Assembly (NCBI RefSeq): GCF_022259695.1 | Contig: NZ_CP092099.1 | Coordinates: 2,092,471-2,156,470 of the forward strand | Source of the DNA: Flaviramulus sp. BrNp1-15 | Lineage (GTDB): Bacteria; Bacteroidota; Bacteroidia; Flavobacteriales; Flavobacteriaceae | DNA: 64,000 bases | Direction of reading: 5' to 3' | Shown here: positions 7,992 through 15,158 of the stretch, one piece after another | How positions within the stretch are numbered: the first letter of the stretch is position 1 | How the letters are laid out: the number at the start of each line of letters is the position of its first letter | Translations under genes and position numbers: made by a program | The notes under the pieces: model-generated | What the model was told of the DNA's origin: nothing | Databases searched by the model: none | Seen by the model: only the letters and a program-made list of their open reading frames with translations

Positions 7992-9830
7992 ATGGCTGAA
8001 AAAGCAAAACAAGCTGAAATTGAAGCAACTGAAGCTTCAACAGTAGAAGCTCCAGTAGTATCTGAAGCTAAAGCAAACCCTGAAAAATTCTTAAAAGAGT
8101 TCAACTGGCACAATTACCAAGAAGGTATTGATGAAGTTGATGATAAACAACTTAAAGAATTTGAAAAATTAGTAGCAGAAAATTTCGTTGACACTTTAGA
8201 TGATGAAGTTGTTGAAGGTACTGTAGTACACATTTCTGATAGAGATGCTATTATTGATATTAACGCAAAATCTGAAGGTGTAATTTCATTAAACGAATTT
8301 CGTTACAATCCAAACTTAAAAGTAGGAGATAAAGTAGAAGTATTAATTGATGTTCGTGAAGATGCAACAGGTCAATTAGTGTTATCTCACAGAAAAGCAC
8401 GTGTAATTAAAGCATGGGATCGTGTTAATAAAGCACACGAAACTGGTGAAATAGTAAACGGTTTTGTAAAATGCAGAACTAAAGGTGGTATGATTGTAGA
8501 TGTTTTTGGAATTGAAGCATTCTTACCAGGTTCTCAAATTGATGTTAAGCCAATTAGAGATTACGACCAGTATGTAAATAAAACTATGGAATTTAAAGTT
8601 GTGAAAATTAATCACGAATTTAAAAACGTAGTAGTTTCTCATAAAGCACTTATTGAGGCTGATATCGAGGAACAAAAGAAAGAAATCATTGGCCAATTAG
8701 AAAAAGGACAAGTATTAGAAGGTGTTGTTAAAAACATTACTTCTTACGGTGTATTTATCGATCTTGGTGGTGTAGATGGTTTAATCCACATTACAGATTT
8801 ATCTTGGTCTAGAATCAATCATCCAAATGAGATTGTTGAGTTAGATCAAAAATTAAATGTTGTAATCCTTGATTTTGATGAAAACAAATCTAGAATCCAA
8901 TTAGGATTAAAACAATTAAGCAAACACCCTTGGGAAGCTTTAGCTGATACTGTAAAAGTAGGAGATAAAGTAAAAGGTAAAGTAGTTGTAATTGCAGATT
9001 ACGGTGCATTTATTGAAGTTGCTGATGGTGTTGAAGGTTTAATTCACGTTTCTGAAATGTCTTGGTCTACGCATTTACGTTCTGCTCAAGATTTCGTTTC
9101 TGTAGGAGATGAAGTTGAAGCTGTAATCTTAACTTTAGATAGAGAAGATCGTAAAATGTCTCTTGGTATCAAGCAATTAACTGCAGATCCATGGACAGAT
9201 ATTACAGGTAAATATCCACTAGGTTCTAAACACACAGGTGTTGTACGTAACTTTACAAACTTTGGTGTTTTTGTTGAATTAGAAGAAGGTATTGATGGAT
9301 TAATTTACATCTCTGATTTATCTTGGACTAAGAAAATTAAACACCCATCTGAGTTTTGCGCAGTAGGAGATAAGTTAGATGTTATCGTATTAGAATTAGA
9401 TGTAGAAGGACGTAAATTAAGTTTAGGTCACAAACAAACTACAGATAATCCTTGGGATAAATATGAAACAGATTTCGCTTTAGAAACTGTTCACACAGCA
9501 GAAATCTCTGAGATAGTTGACAAAGGAGCTACAGTAGAATTTAACGAAGATATCGTTGCATTTGTACCTTCTCGTCACCTTGAAAAAGAAGATGGAAACA
9601 AACTTAAAAAAGGAGAAACAGCTGAGTTTAAAATAATTGAATTTAACAAAGAGTTTAAACGTGTTGTAGCTTCTCATACTGCAGTATTTAAAGCAGAAGA
9701 GATTAAAAATGTAAAAGCAGCAGCTAAAAAAGCAGCTACCGCAGCAGCAGAGGCTAAACCAACTTTAGGTGATGCTAATGATGCTTTACAAGCTCTTAAA
9801 GATAAAATGGACGGAAAAAAAACTAAATAA
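7992..9830 (+). CDS. rpsA: 30S ribosomal protein S1
   Basis: This 612-residue protein is built of six S1 RNA-binding domains. Repeats are recognisable by GxVxxIxxYGVFIDLGG...GLIHITDLSW, the two following GLIHVSEMSW/GLIYISDLSW copies, and repeated KxSLGxKQL ends. It has an acidic, Ala/Glu-rich N-terminal tail and an Ala/Lys-rich C-terminal tail (about 570-612). S1 binds mRNA 5' regions on the small ribosomal subunit, which matters in Bacteroidota where Shine-Dalgarno sequences are rarely used. It is monocistronic, with a 294-bp upstream gap and a hairpin terminator just after the stop. Confidence 0.97.
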   Translation: MAEKAKQAEIEATEASTVEAPVVSEAKANPEKFLKEFNWHNYQEGIDEVDDKQLKEFEKLVAENFVDTLDDEVVEGTVVHISDRDAIIDINAKSEGVISLNEFRYNPNLKVGDKVEVLIDVREDATGQLVLSHRKARVIKAWDRVNKAHETGEIVNGFVKCRTKGGMIVDVFGIEAFLPGSQIDVKPIRDYDQYVNKTMEFKVVKINHEFKNVVVSHKALIEADIEEQKKEIIGQLEKGQVLEGVVKNITSYGVFIDLGGVDGLIHITDLSWSRINHPNEIVELDQKLNVVILDFDENKSRIQLGLKQLSKHPWEALADTVKVGDKVKGKVVVIADYGAFIEVADGVEGLIHVSEMSWSTHLRSAQDFVSVGDEVEAVILTLDREDRKMSLGIKQLTADPWTDITGKYPLGSKHTGVVRNFTNFGVFVELEEGIDGLIYISDLSWTKKIKHPSEFCAVGDKLDVIVLELDVEGRKLSLGHKQTTDNPWDKYETDFALETVHTAEISEIVDKGATVEFNEDIVAFVPSRHLEKEDGNKLKKGETAEFKIIEFNKEFKRVVASHTAVFKAEEIKNVKAAAKKAATAAAEAKPTLGDANDALQALKDKMDGKKTK

Positions 9831-9855
9831 TAGTTTTTCCTAAATTTATAAATCT

Positions 9856-9883
9856 AAGCCTCACAGAAATGTGAGGCTTTTTT
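9856..9883 (+). terminator. Rho-independent terminator of rpsA
   Basis: AAGCCTCAC (9856-9864) pairs with GTGAGGCTT (9871-9879) around a six-base loop, followed by TTTT. Confidence 0.85.
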
Positions 9884-9924
9884 GTTTTATGAACTTTAAG
9901 TTAAATTAACTATTATCTTTTATG

Positions 9925-9955
9925 TTTCAACTTCTGAATTTTTGCATTACCTTTG
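9925..9955 (+). promoter_or_regulatory. Promoter of the pyrR-pyrB operon
   Basis: TACCTTTG (9948-9955) is a match to the -7 consensus and TTTC (9925-9928) lies 19 bp upstream as an imperfect -33. Only about 20 nt would separate the start site from the pyrR ATG. There is therefore no room for a PyrR-controlled attenuator hairpin at the operon start. Confidence 0.6.
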
Positions 9956-9980
9956 TATTCCAAATACGTTTGGATAGTAT

Positions 9981-10520
9981 ATGAGTCAAAAAGTTTTACT
10001 TAACGCAAAAGAGGTAAACATCATTCTTCATCGATTGGCTTGTCAACTTATTGAAAAACATAACAACTTTTCTAATACTGTTTTAATAGGGCTTCAACCT
10101 CGTGGTGTATTTTTAGCTAATAGATTAACTAAAATATTAGAAGAAGATTACAAAGTTAAAAACATTCAATTAGGGTATTTAGATATCACTTTTTATAGAG
10201 ATGATTTTCGCCGTGGTGAAAAAACACTTGAAGCTAATACAACAAAAATCAATTTTTTAGTAGAAGATAAGAATATAGTTTTTATTGACGATGTTTTATA
10301 TACAGGAAGAAGTATAAGAGCTGCTTTAACAGCTATACAGTCTTTTGGAAGACCTAATGAAATTGAATTATTAACGCTAATAGATAGACGTTTTAGCAGA
10401 CATTTACCAATTCAACCAGATTATAGAGGCAGGCAAGTAGATGTTATAAATAATGAAAAAGTAAAAGTAAACTGGAAAGAGCATGATAATGAAGATTCGG
10501 TTTATTTAATTGAAAAATAA
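9981..10520 (+). CDS. pyrR: PyrR: uracil phosphoribosyltransferase / pyrimidine operon regulator
   Basis: At 179 residues it has the usual PyrR length. The PRPP-binding loop is VFIDDVLYTGRSIRAAL (about 94-110), preceded by the acidic beta strand. LQPRGVFLANRL and the basic RRGEKT loop are also typical of the family. In Firmicutes PyrR binds pyrimidine mRNA and attenuates transcription; in other phyla it may act only as a phosphoribosyltransferase. pyrB starts 9 bp after its stop, so the pair is an operon. No attenuator was seen, so RNA-level regulation here is unproven. Confidence 0.93.
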   Translation: MSQKVLLNAKEVNIILHRLACQLIEKHNNFSNTVLIGLQPRGVFLANRLTKILEEDYKVKNIQLGYLDITFYRDDFRRGEKTLEANTTKINFLVEDKNIVFIDDVLYTGRSIRAALTAIQSFGRPNEIELLTLIDRRFSRHLPIQPDYRGRQVDVINNEKVKVNWKEHDNEDSVYLIEK

Positions 10521-10529
10521 TTTAAAACA

Positions 10530-11459
10530 ATGAGCGAGTTAAGTGTCAATCACTTATTAGGAATCAAGTATCTTAATAAACAAGATATCCAACTTATTTT
10601 TGAAACTGCCGATCATTTTAAAGAAGTGATTAACAGACCCATTAAAAAAGTGCCTTCGCTTAGAGATATTACCATTGCAAACCTCTTTTTTGAAAATTCT
10701 ACGAGAACAAAATTATCATTTGAACTTGCAGAGAAACGTTTATCTGCCGATGTTATAAACTTTTCATCAGCACAATCTTCAGTAAAAAAAGGAGAAACTT
10801 TAATAGATACGGTAAACAATATCTTGTCTATGAAAGTAGATATGGTAGTTATGCGTCATCCAAATCCTGGGGCTGGAGTGTTTTTATCAAAACATGTAAA
10901 TGCGAGTATTGTTAATGCAGGTGATGGAGCTCATGAACACCCTACGCAGGCTTTATTAGATTCTTATTCAATTAGAGAAAAACTAGGTGATGTAAAAGGT
11001 AAAAAGGTAGTTATTGTTGGAGATATTTTACATAGCCGTGTTGCACTTTCAAATATCTTTGCACTTCAACTTCAAGGTGCTCAAGTTATGGTATGCGGTC
11101 CAAAAACGTTATTGCCCAAATATATTGATAAACTTGGAGTAAAGGTTGAAACAAATATACGTAAAGCATTAAATTGGTGTGATGTAGCTAACATGCTTCG
11201 TGTGCAAAACGAGCGTATGGATATAAGTTATTTCCCATCAACAAGAGAATATACACAACAGTTTGGAGTTAATAAAGAATTACTCGATTCTCTAGATAAA
11301 GAAATTACAATAATGCACCCAGGGCCAATTAATAGAGGTGTAGAAATTACCAGTGATGTTGCAGATTCTAAACAATCTATTATTTTGGATCAAGTTCAAA
11401 ATGGAGTTGCTATTAGAATGGCTGTAATATATTTATTAGCGTCAAAAATAAAACAGTAG
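10530..11459 (+). CDS. pyrB: Aspartate carbamoyltransferase catalytic subunit
   Basis: This 309-residue enzyme makes carbamoyl-aspartate from carbamoyl phosphate and aspartate in UMP synthesis. The carbamoyl-phosphate motif FFENSTRTKLSFE (about 52-64) and the HPTQALLD motif (about 132-139) are intact, as is the aspartate-domain HPGPINRGVEI. It is coupled to pyrR. No pyrI-like regulatory chain gene is present in the window; the small gene immediately downstream is not a PyrI homologue by eye. Confidence 0.97.
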   Translation: MSELSVNHLLGIKYLNKQDIQLIFETADHFKEVINRPIKKVPSLRDITIANLFFENSTRTKLSFELAEKRLSADVINFSSAQSSVKKGETLIDTVNNILSMKVDMVVMRHPNPGAGVFLSKHVNASIVNAGDGAHEHPTQALLDSYSIREKLGDVKGKKVVIVGDILHSRVALSNIFALQLQGAQVMVCGPKTLLPKYIDKLGVKVETNIRKALNWCDVANMLRVQNERMDISYFPSTREYTQQFGVNKELLDSLDKEITIMHPGPINRGVEITSDVADSKQSIILDQVQNGVAIRMAVIYLLASKIKQ

Positions 11460-11462
11460 ATT

Positions 11463-11795
11463 ATGATTTTAGACCAAGATGGAAATATATCTATAATCAC
11501 CCAAGAGAAAGCTACGGTTATAGAATTAGTAAAAAAGCTACAGACATTATATCCAAAATTTAAAAACAATAATATTGTTGTTGCTTTAACGTCATTAAAC
11601 AAATTAGGATTAAATGATATTATTGAGTTTTTAGAGTTGTCTAACACTCATAGAGCAACAAAACATTCGTTTGTAATAGTATCTAGCAACATTGATTTAG
11701 ATATTGTTCCAGATGAAATTATTGTAGTACCAACACTTAAAGAAGCTTACGATATTATTGAAATGGAAGAAATGGAGCGCGATTTAGGATTTTAA
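11463..11795 (+). CDS. Conserved small protein of unknown function between pyrB and rnz
   Basis: This 110-residue cytoplasmic protein is rich in alternating hydrophobic strands and helices (VVALTSLNKLGLNDIIEFLE; SFVIVSSNIDLDIVPDEIIV). The pattern is reminiscent of a small alpha/beta STAS-like fold and the C-terminus is acidic (EMEEMERDLGF). It starts 3 bp after pyrB and ends one base before the DUF3291 gene, which overlaps rnz by 4 bp. It is therefore embedded in a tight operon. No catalytic motif was recognised and the function is unknown. Confidence 0.7.
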   Translation: MILDQDGNISIITQEKATVIELVKKLQTLYPKFKNNNIVVALTSLNKLGLNDIIEFLELSNTHRATKHSFVIVSSNIDLDIVPDEIIVVPTLKEAYDIIEMEEMERDLGF

Positions 11796-11796
11796 T

Positions 11797-12273
11797 ATGG
11801 GTAAATTTTATTTAGCACAAGTAAACATAGCTAAAAGTTTAGCGCCAATGGACGATCCCATAATGGAGGATTTTGTAAACAATCTGGATAGAATAAATGC
11901 TATTGCAGATTCGAGCAAAGGTTTTATCTGGCGATTGAAAGACGAAGATAAAGATGAAGCAGCACGTATTTTTAAAGATGATTCTTTAATAATAAATATG
12001 TCTGTTTGGACAGATTTATCTTCACTTTTTAATTTTACATACAATTCCAATCATGTTGAAATTTTTAAACGAAAAAAGGAATGGTTCAGTAAAATTAAAA
12101 TGAAATATATGGCATTTTGGTATGTACCAGAAGGTTACGAACCTACTTTTCAAGATGCAAAAAACCGTTTAGATTATTTGAACACTTATGGAGAGACACC
12201 GTTTGCTTTTACTTTTAAAAGTAAGTTTACAGCAATGGATTCAATAAATTATAAACCTCAAATTAAAATATGA
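11797..12273 (+). CDS. DUF3291 domain protein
   Basis: This 158-residue protein matches the DUF3291 pattern from start to end: KFYLAQVNIAKSLAPMDDP, IADSSKGFIWRLKDED, MSVWTDLSSLFNF and WYVPEGYEPTFQDAKNRL. The family has a dimeric alpha/beta barrel (monooxygenase-like) fold, but no defined activity is known to me. The ATG is one base after the preceding stop, and its last four bases overlap the rnz start. The gene order pyrB - small protein - DUF3291 - rnz points to co-expression rather than a shared pathway. Confidence 0.85.
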   Translation: MGKFYLAQVNIAKSLAPMDDPIMEDFVNNLDRINAIADSSKGFIWRLKDEDKDEAARIFKDDSLIINMSVWTDLSSLFNFTYNSNHVEIFKRKKEWFSKIKMKYMAFWYVPEGYEPTFQDAKNRLDYLNTYGETPFAFTFKSKFTAMDSINYKPQIKI

Positions 12274-13175
12274 GGCTTTCCATTTTAGGCTGTTATAGTG
12301 CCACACCAAGAACTTTAAACAATACAACTTCTCAGGTATTAGAAATTAATAACCACATGTTTTTAATAGATTGTGGAGAAGGAACTCAAGTGCAGTTACG
12401 CAAGCATAAAATTAAGTTTAGTAGAATTAAACATATTTTTATTTCACATTTGCATGGAGATCATTTTTTTGGTTTAGTTGGCTTGATTTCTACTTTTAGG
12501 TTGCTTACTCGCGAAACCGATTTACATATTTATGGCCCAAAAGGAATAAAGGAAATTATTACGCTTCAAATGAAATTAGCTGATTCCTGGACCAATTATA
12601 ATTTAATTTTTCACGAATTAACTTCTAATAAATCAGAATTAGTTTTTGAAGATGATAGAGTAGAGGTTTATACCATTCCTTTAAATCATAGAATTTACAC
12701 AAACGGCTTTTTGTTTAAAGAAAAAGAAGGCGAACGTAAATTAAATGTTCTAGCTGCAGAAAGAGCCAATATTAATGTCGCTTATTTTAGAAAACTAAAA
12801 CAAGGTTTTGATGTTATTAATGAAGATGGTGTAACTATTAAAAACGAAACGGTTACAAAAGCTGGAAACAAACCTAAAAGTTATGCGTTTTGTAGTGATA
12901 CTATGTATAAAGAAGACATTGTACCTATTATAAAAAATGCAGATGTATTGTATCATGAGTCTACTTTTTTAGATAAACATGCGCATTTAGCAGTAAAAAC
13001 AAAGCACTCTACAGCAAAAGAGGCAGCTAGAATAGCGAAACAATCAAATGTCGGCAAACTATTGCTTGGGCATTATTCAACGCGTTACGATGGTTTAAAT
13101 GCATTTAAGGAAGAAGCACAAACTGTTTTTGCAAATGTCGAGCTTAGTGAAGACGGTAAGGTATTTGAGTTTTAA
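12270..13175 (+). CDS. rnz: Ribonuclease Z (tRNA 3' processing endonuclease)
   Basis: At 301 residues it is the short (ElaC) form of tRNase Z, a metallo-beta-lactamase-fold enzyme that cuts tRNA precursors after the discriminator base. The zinc motif HxHxDH is seen as SHLHGDHFFGL (about 61-71). Further metal ligands lie in YAFCSDTMY (Asp), LYHESTFL and LLLGHYSTRY (His). The exosite and PxKxG-like loop are less obvious. It overlaps the DUF3291 gene by 4 bp (ATGA), implying coupled translation. Confidence 0.94.
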   Translation: MRLSILGCYSATPRTLNNTTSQVLEINNHMFLIDCGEGTQVQLRKHKIKFSRIKHIFISHLHGDHFFGLVGLISTFRLLTRETDLHIYGPKGIKEIITLQMKLADSWTNYNLIFHELTSNKSELVFEDDRVEVYTIPLNHRIYTNGFLFKEKEGERKLNVLAAERANINVAYFRKLKQGFDVINEDGVTIKNETVTKAGNKPKSYAFCSDTMYKEDIVPIIKNADVLYHESTFLDKHAHLAVKTKHSTAKEAARIAKQSNVGKLLLGHYSTRYDGLNAFKEEAQTVFANVELSEDGKVFEF

Positions 13176-13182
13176 TTAAACT

Positions 13183-13617
13183 TTATTTTAATTTAGATAC
13201 CTGAGAATTTTTGAACTCTTTTAAGTTTGAAATCCATTCAATTGCTTCGTCTAAAGAAGCACATCTTTTAATGCTTTTTTTGTAGAATCGTTTTTCAAGA
13301 GTTGCATTCATAAATGTCATTTCATTATAAGTGACTATGGCACCTGCAATTATAACATTATACTCAATATCTACTTGATTCCATGTATGTGGATCTAAAG
13401 AATAGGAATTAACTCTATTTGAAATATAACCAAGTTTCATATCTTTCTTGTACAAGGTTATTATTTCGTCCATTACATCTTTAATCATATTCCAATCAAA
13501 ATGAATACCTTCATTTATCTCAGAAATAAAAAAAGTATCTAATAAATAAAAATTACCAAAAGGTCTTTCGATTTTTAAATATTGTAATGCAGAATATCTT
13601 GAATCTTCAAACTTCAT
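13183..13617 (-). CDS. Hypothetical protein, 144 aa
   Basis: This soluble protein has no signal peptide. It has mixed alpha/beta composition: an N-terminal beta segment (IERPFGNFYLLDTFFISEI), a central helix (WNMIKDVMDEIITLYKKD) and a C-terminal helix (SLDEAIEWISNLKEF). The general outline, with strand-rich start and final amphipathic helix, resembles STAS/SpoIIAA-like proteins often left as hypothetical in flavobacteria, but no motif decides this. It is convergent with rnz (7-bp gap). The function is unknown. Confidence 0.65.
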   Translation of the reverse strand: MKFEDSRYSALQYLKIERPFGNFYLLDTFFISEINEGIHFDWNMIKDVMDEIITLYKKDMKLGYISNRVNSYSLDPHTWNQVDIEYNVIIAGAIVTYNEMTFMNATLEKRFYKKSIKRCASLDEAIEWISNLKEFKNSQVSKLK

Positions 13618-13703
13618 ATTAATTAATTTAGGGCACGCGAATTTAAGAAGTTTATATTTATATTTTGCATAAAGGAAAATAAATTTTTGTTATTTTGTAT
13701 TGT

Positions 13704-14351
13704 ATGGAAAAGGATTTAAGTAACTATAGAAAGTCTTACGAAAAAGGAGAATTACTTCTAAAGAATGTACCTGAAAACCCAATGGAGTTATTTCAAAAAT
13801 GGTTTTATGAAGTTGATAATCATTTTTTTGAAGATGAAACCAATGCTATGACAATTTCTACTTTAGGATTAGATGGTTACCCTAAGAATAGGATAGTTTT
13901 ACTTAAAAAATACACCTACGAAGGTTTTATATTTTACACAAATTATAATAGTGAAAAGGGTAGAGCTATTGAAGTAAATCCAAATGTTTGTTTGTCCTTT
14001 TTTTGGCATGGAGCAGAAAGACAAATTATAATTAAGGGTAAAGCTGAAAAGATTGCAGAGAATTTAAGTGATGGTTATTTTGAATCTAGACCTCGTGGAA
14101 GTCAATTAGGGGCTTTAGCATCTAATCAAAGTGAAGTTATTGAAAACAGACAGTATATTGAAGATAAGCTCCTAAAATTAGAAAAGGATTTTGAAGGCAA
14201 GGAAATACCAAGACCATCTAATTGGGGTGGTTATATAGTAAAACCTGTGCAAATTGAGTTTTGGCAAGGTCGTCCTAATAGATTACATGACAGAATCAAG
14301 TATGAACTTCAGGATGATTTTAACTGGAAAATAAATCGATTATCTCCATAA
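13704..14351 (+). CDS. pdxH: Pyridoxamine/pyridoxine 5'-phosphate oxidase
   Basis: This 215-residue FMN enzyme oxidises PNP or PMP to pyridoxal phosphate. Family markers are the FMN/PLP-binding stretches NRIVLLKKYTYEGFIFYTN and SRPRGSQLGALASNQSEVI (with R for S at its start), and the C-terminal signature FWQGRPNRLHDRIKYE. A TTG nine bases upstream (13695) is in frame, but the ATG at 13704 gives the usual start (MEKDLSNYRKSY). Upstream T-rich sequence (about 13659-13697) contains near matches to the -7 box, but none is exact. Confidence 0.95.
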   Translation: MEKDLSNYRKSYEKGELLLKNVPENPMELFQKWFYEVDNHFFEDETNAMTISTLGLDGYPKNRIVLLKKYTYEGFIFYTNYNSEKGRAIEVNPNVCLSFFWHGAERQIIIKGKAEKIAENLSDGYFESRPRGSQLGALASNQSEVIENRQYIEDKLLKLEKDFEGKEIPRPSNWGGYIVKPVQIEFWQGRPNRLHDRIKYELQDDFNWKINRLSP

Positions 14352-14357
14352 AATCAA

Positions 14358-14443
14358 CGACGAAATACATATAAAACACTAAAATCATTGCGTTTCAACG
14401 ATTAAAAACATTTAATATCGATGAAATACATGTTTTTAATCGA
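14358..14443 (+). promoter_or_regulatory. Phased CGA repeats and 13-bp inverted repeat upstream of the CAP lipoprotein
   Basis: CGA-containing elements begin at 14358 (CGACGAAATACAT), 14399 (CGATTAAAAACAT), 14419 (CGATGAAATACAT) and 14441 (CGATTTTAAC), a spacing of 41, 20 and 22 bp. The second and fourth are arms of a perfect 13-bp inverted repeat (14399-14411 with 14430-14442). The 20-22 bp phasing puts all sites on one face of the DNA, as expected for tandem binding of a dimeric regulator. The regulator is not known; a LytTR-type protein is one guess. Confidence 0.5.
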
Positions 14444-14518
14444 TTTTAACATTTCATTAACAATAATTTCAGAATTAGGCTATTAAATTTAGGTACCAAA
14501 CCTAGATTTACTTAACCT

Positions 14519-15016
14519 ATGAAGTTATTTTCCAAGTTGTTTTTAATAGTATTTTTTGCTGTTTTAACACTTTCTTCTTGTTCATCAGAGAATCTCGATG
14601 ATAAAGCAGATACCATAGAATTAAAGCTTATTACACCTCAAGCTAAAGCGATTGAAGTTGAAATATTAGATTTAATCAACGACCATAGATTATCTTTAGG
14701 TTTAAACCCATTATCAGATATGAGCATTGTTAAATCTGTTGCTTTTAGCCATACAGATTATATGGTGGATCATGATGAAGTATCTCATGCAAACTTTTAT
14801 ACACGTAGTAAATACTTAAAAGAAAATGCTGGAGCTAAAGAGGTAACTGAAAATGTTGCTTACGGTTATAGTTCTGCACAAGGTGTTGTAAATGCTTGGT
14901 TAAAAAGTGATTCACATAAGGAAAACTTAGAAGGTGATTTTACAAACTTTGATATATCTGCTGAAAAAAATGAAGATGGTAGATGGTATTATACTAATAT
15001 ATTTATTAAAAAGTAA
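14519..15016 (+). CDS. CAP-domain (SCP/PR1) lipoprotein
   Basis: This 165-residue protein has a lipoprotein signal (LTLSSCSSENL, Cys about residue 21) and a CAP domain from about residue 45. The bacterial CAP motifs are seen in order: LINDHRLSLGLNPL, VAFSHTDYMVDHDEVSH, ENVAYGYSSAQGVVNAW and WLKSDSHKENLEGDFTNFD. CAP proteins of bacteria are secreted and often lipid- or wall-associated; no catalytic role is settled. It stands alone with an elaborate upstream region of phased repeats, so its expression is probably regulated. Confidence 0.88.
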   Translation: MKLFSKLFLIVFFAVLTLSSCSSENLDDKADTIELKLITPQAKAIEVEILDLINDHRLSLGLNPLSDMSIVKSVAFSHTDYMVDHDEVSHANFYTRSKYLKENAGAKEVTENVAYGYSSAQGVVNAWLKSDSHKENLEGDFTNFDISAEKNEDGRWYYTNIFIKK

Positions 15017-15107
15017 TAACTTACTATCATAACACATTACTTCTTATTGGAGTTTTCAAAATGTTTACTATTCAGAAACCTTTAACAAATAATAAATTAT
15101 ATAAAAA

Positions 15108-15137
15108 AACCACTAAGAGGAATTTCTCTTAGTGGTT
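15108..15137 (-). terminator. Terminator of the adhesin operon
   Basis: A 12-bp perfect stem (15108-15119 with 15126-15137) with a six-base loop is followed on the minus strand by seven T residues. It ends transcription coming from 28.7 kb and may also slow read-through from the CAP gene. Confidence 0.8.
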
Positions 15138-15158
15138 TAATTATTTTATAAATTAAAT

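Noticed and set aside
9956-9980. A PyrR-type attenuator in the pyrR leader
   Set aside because: Only about 25 nt lie between the promoter and pyrR, with no hairpin or terminator.
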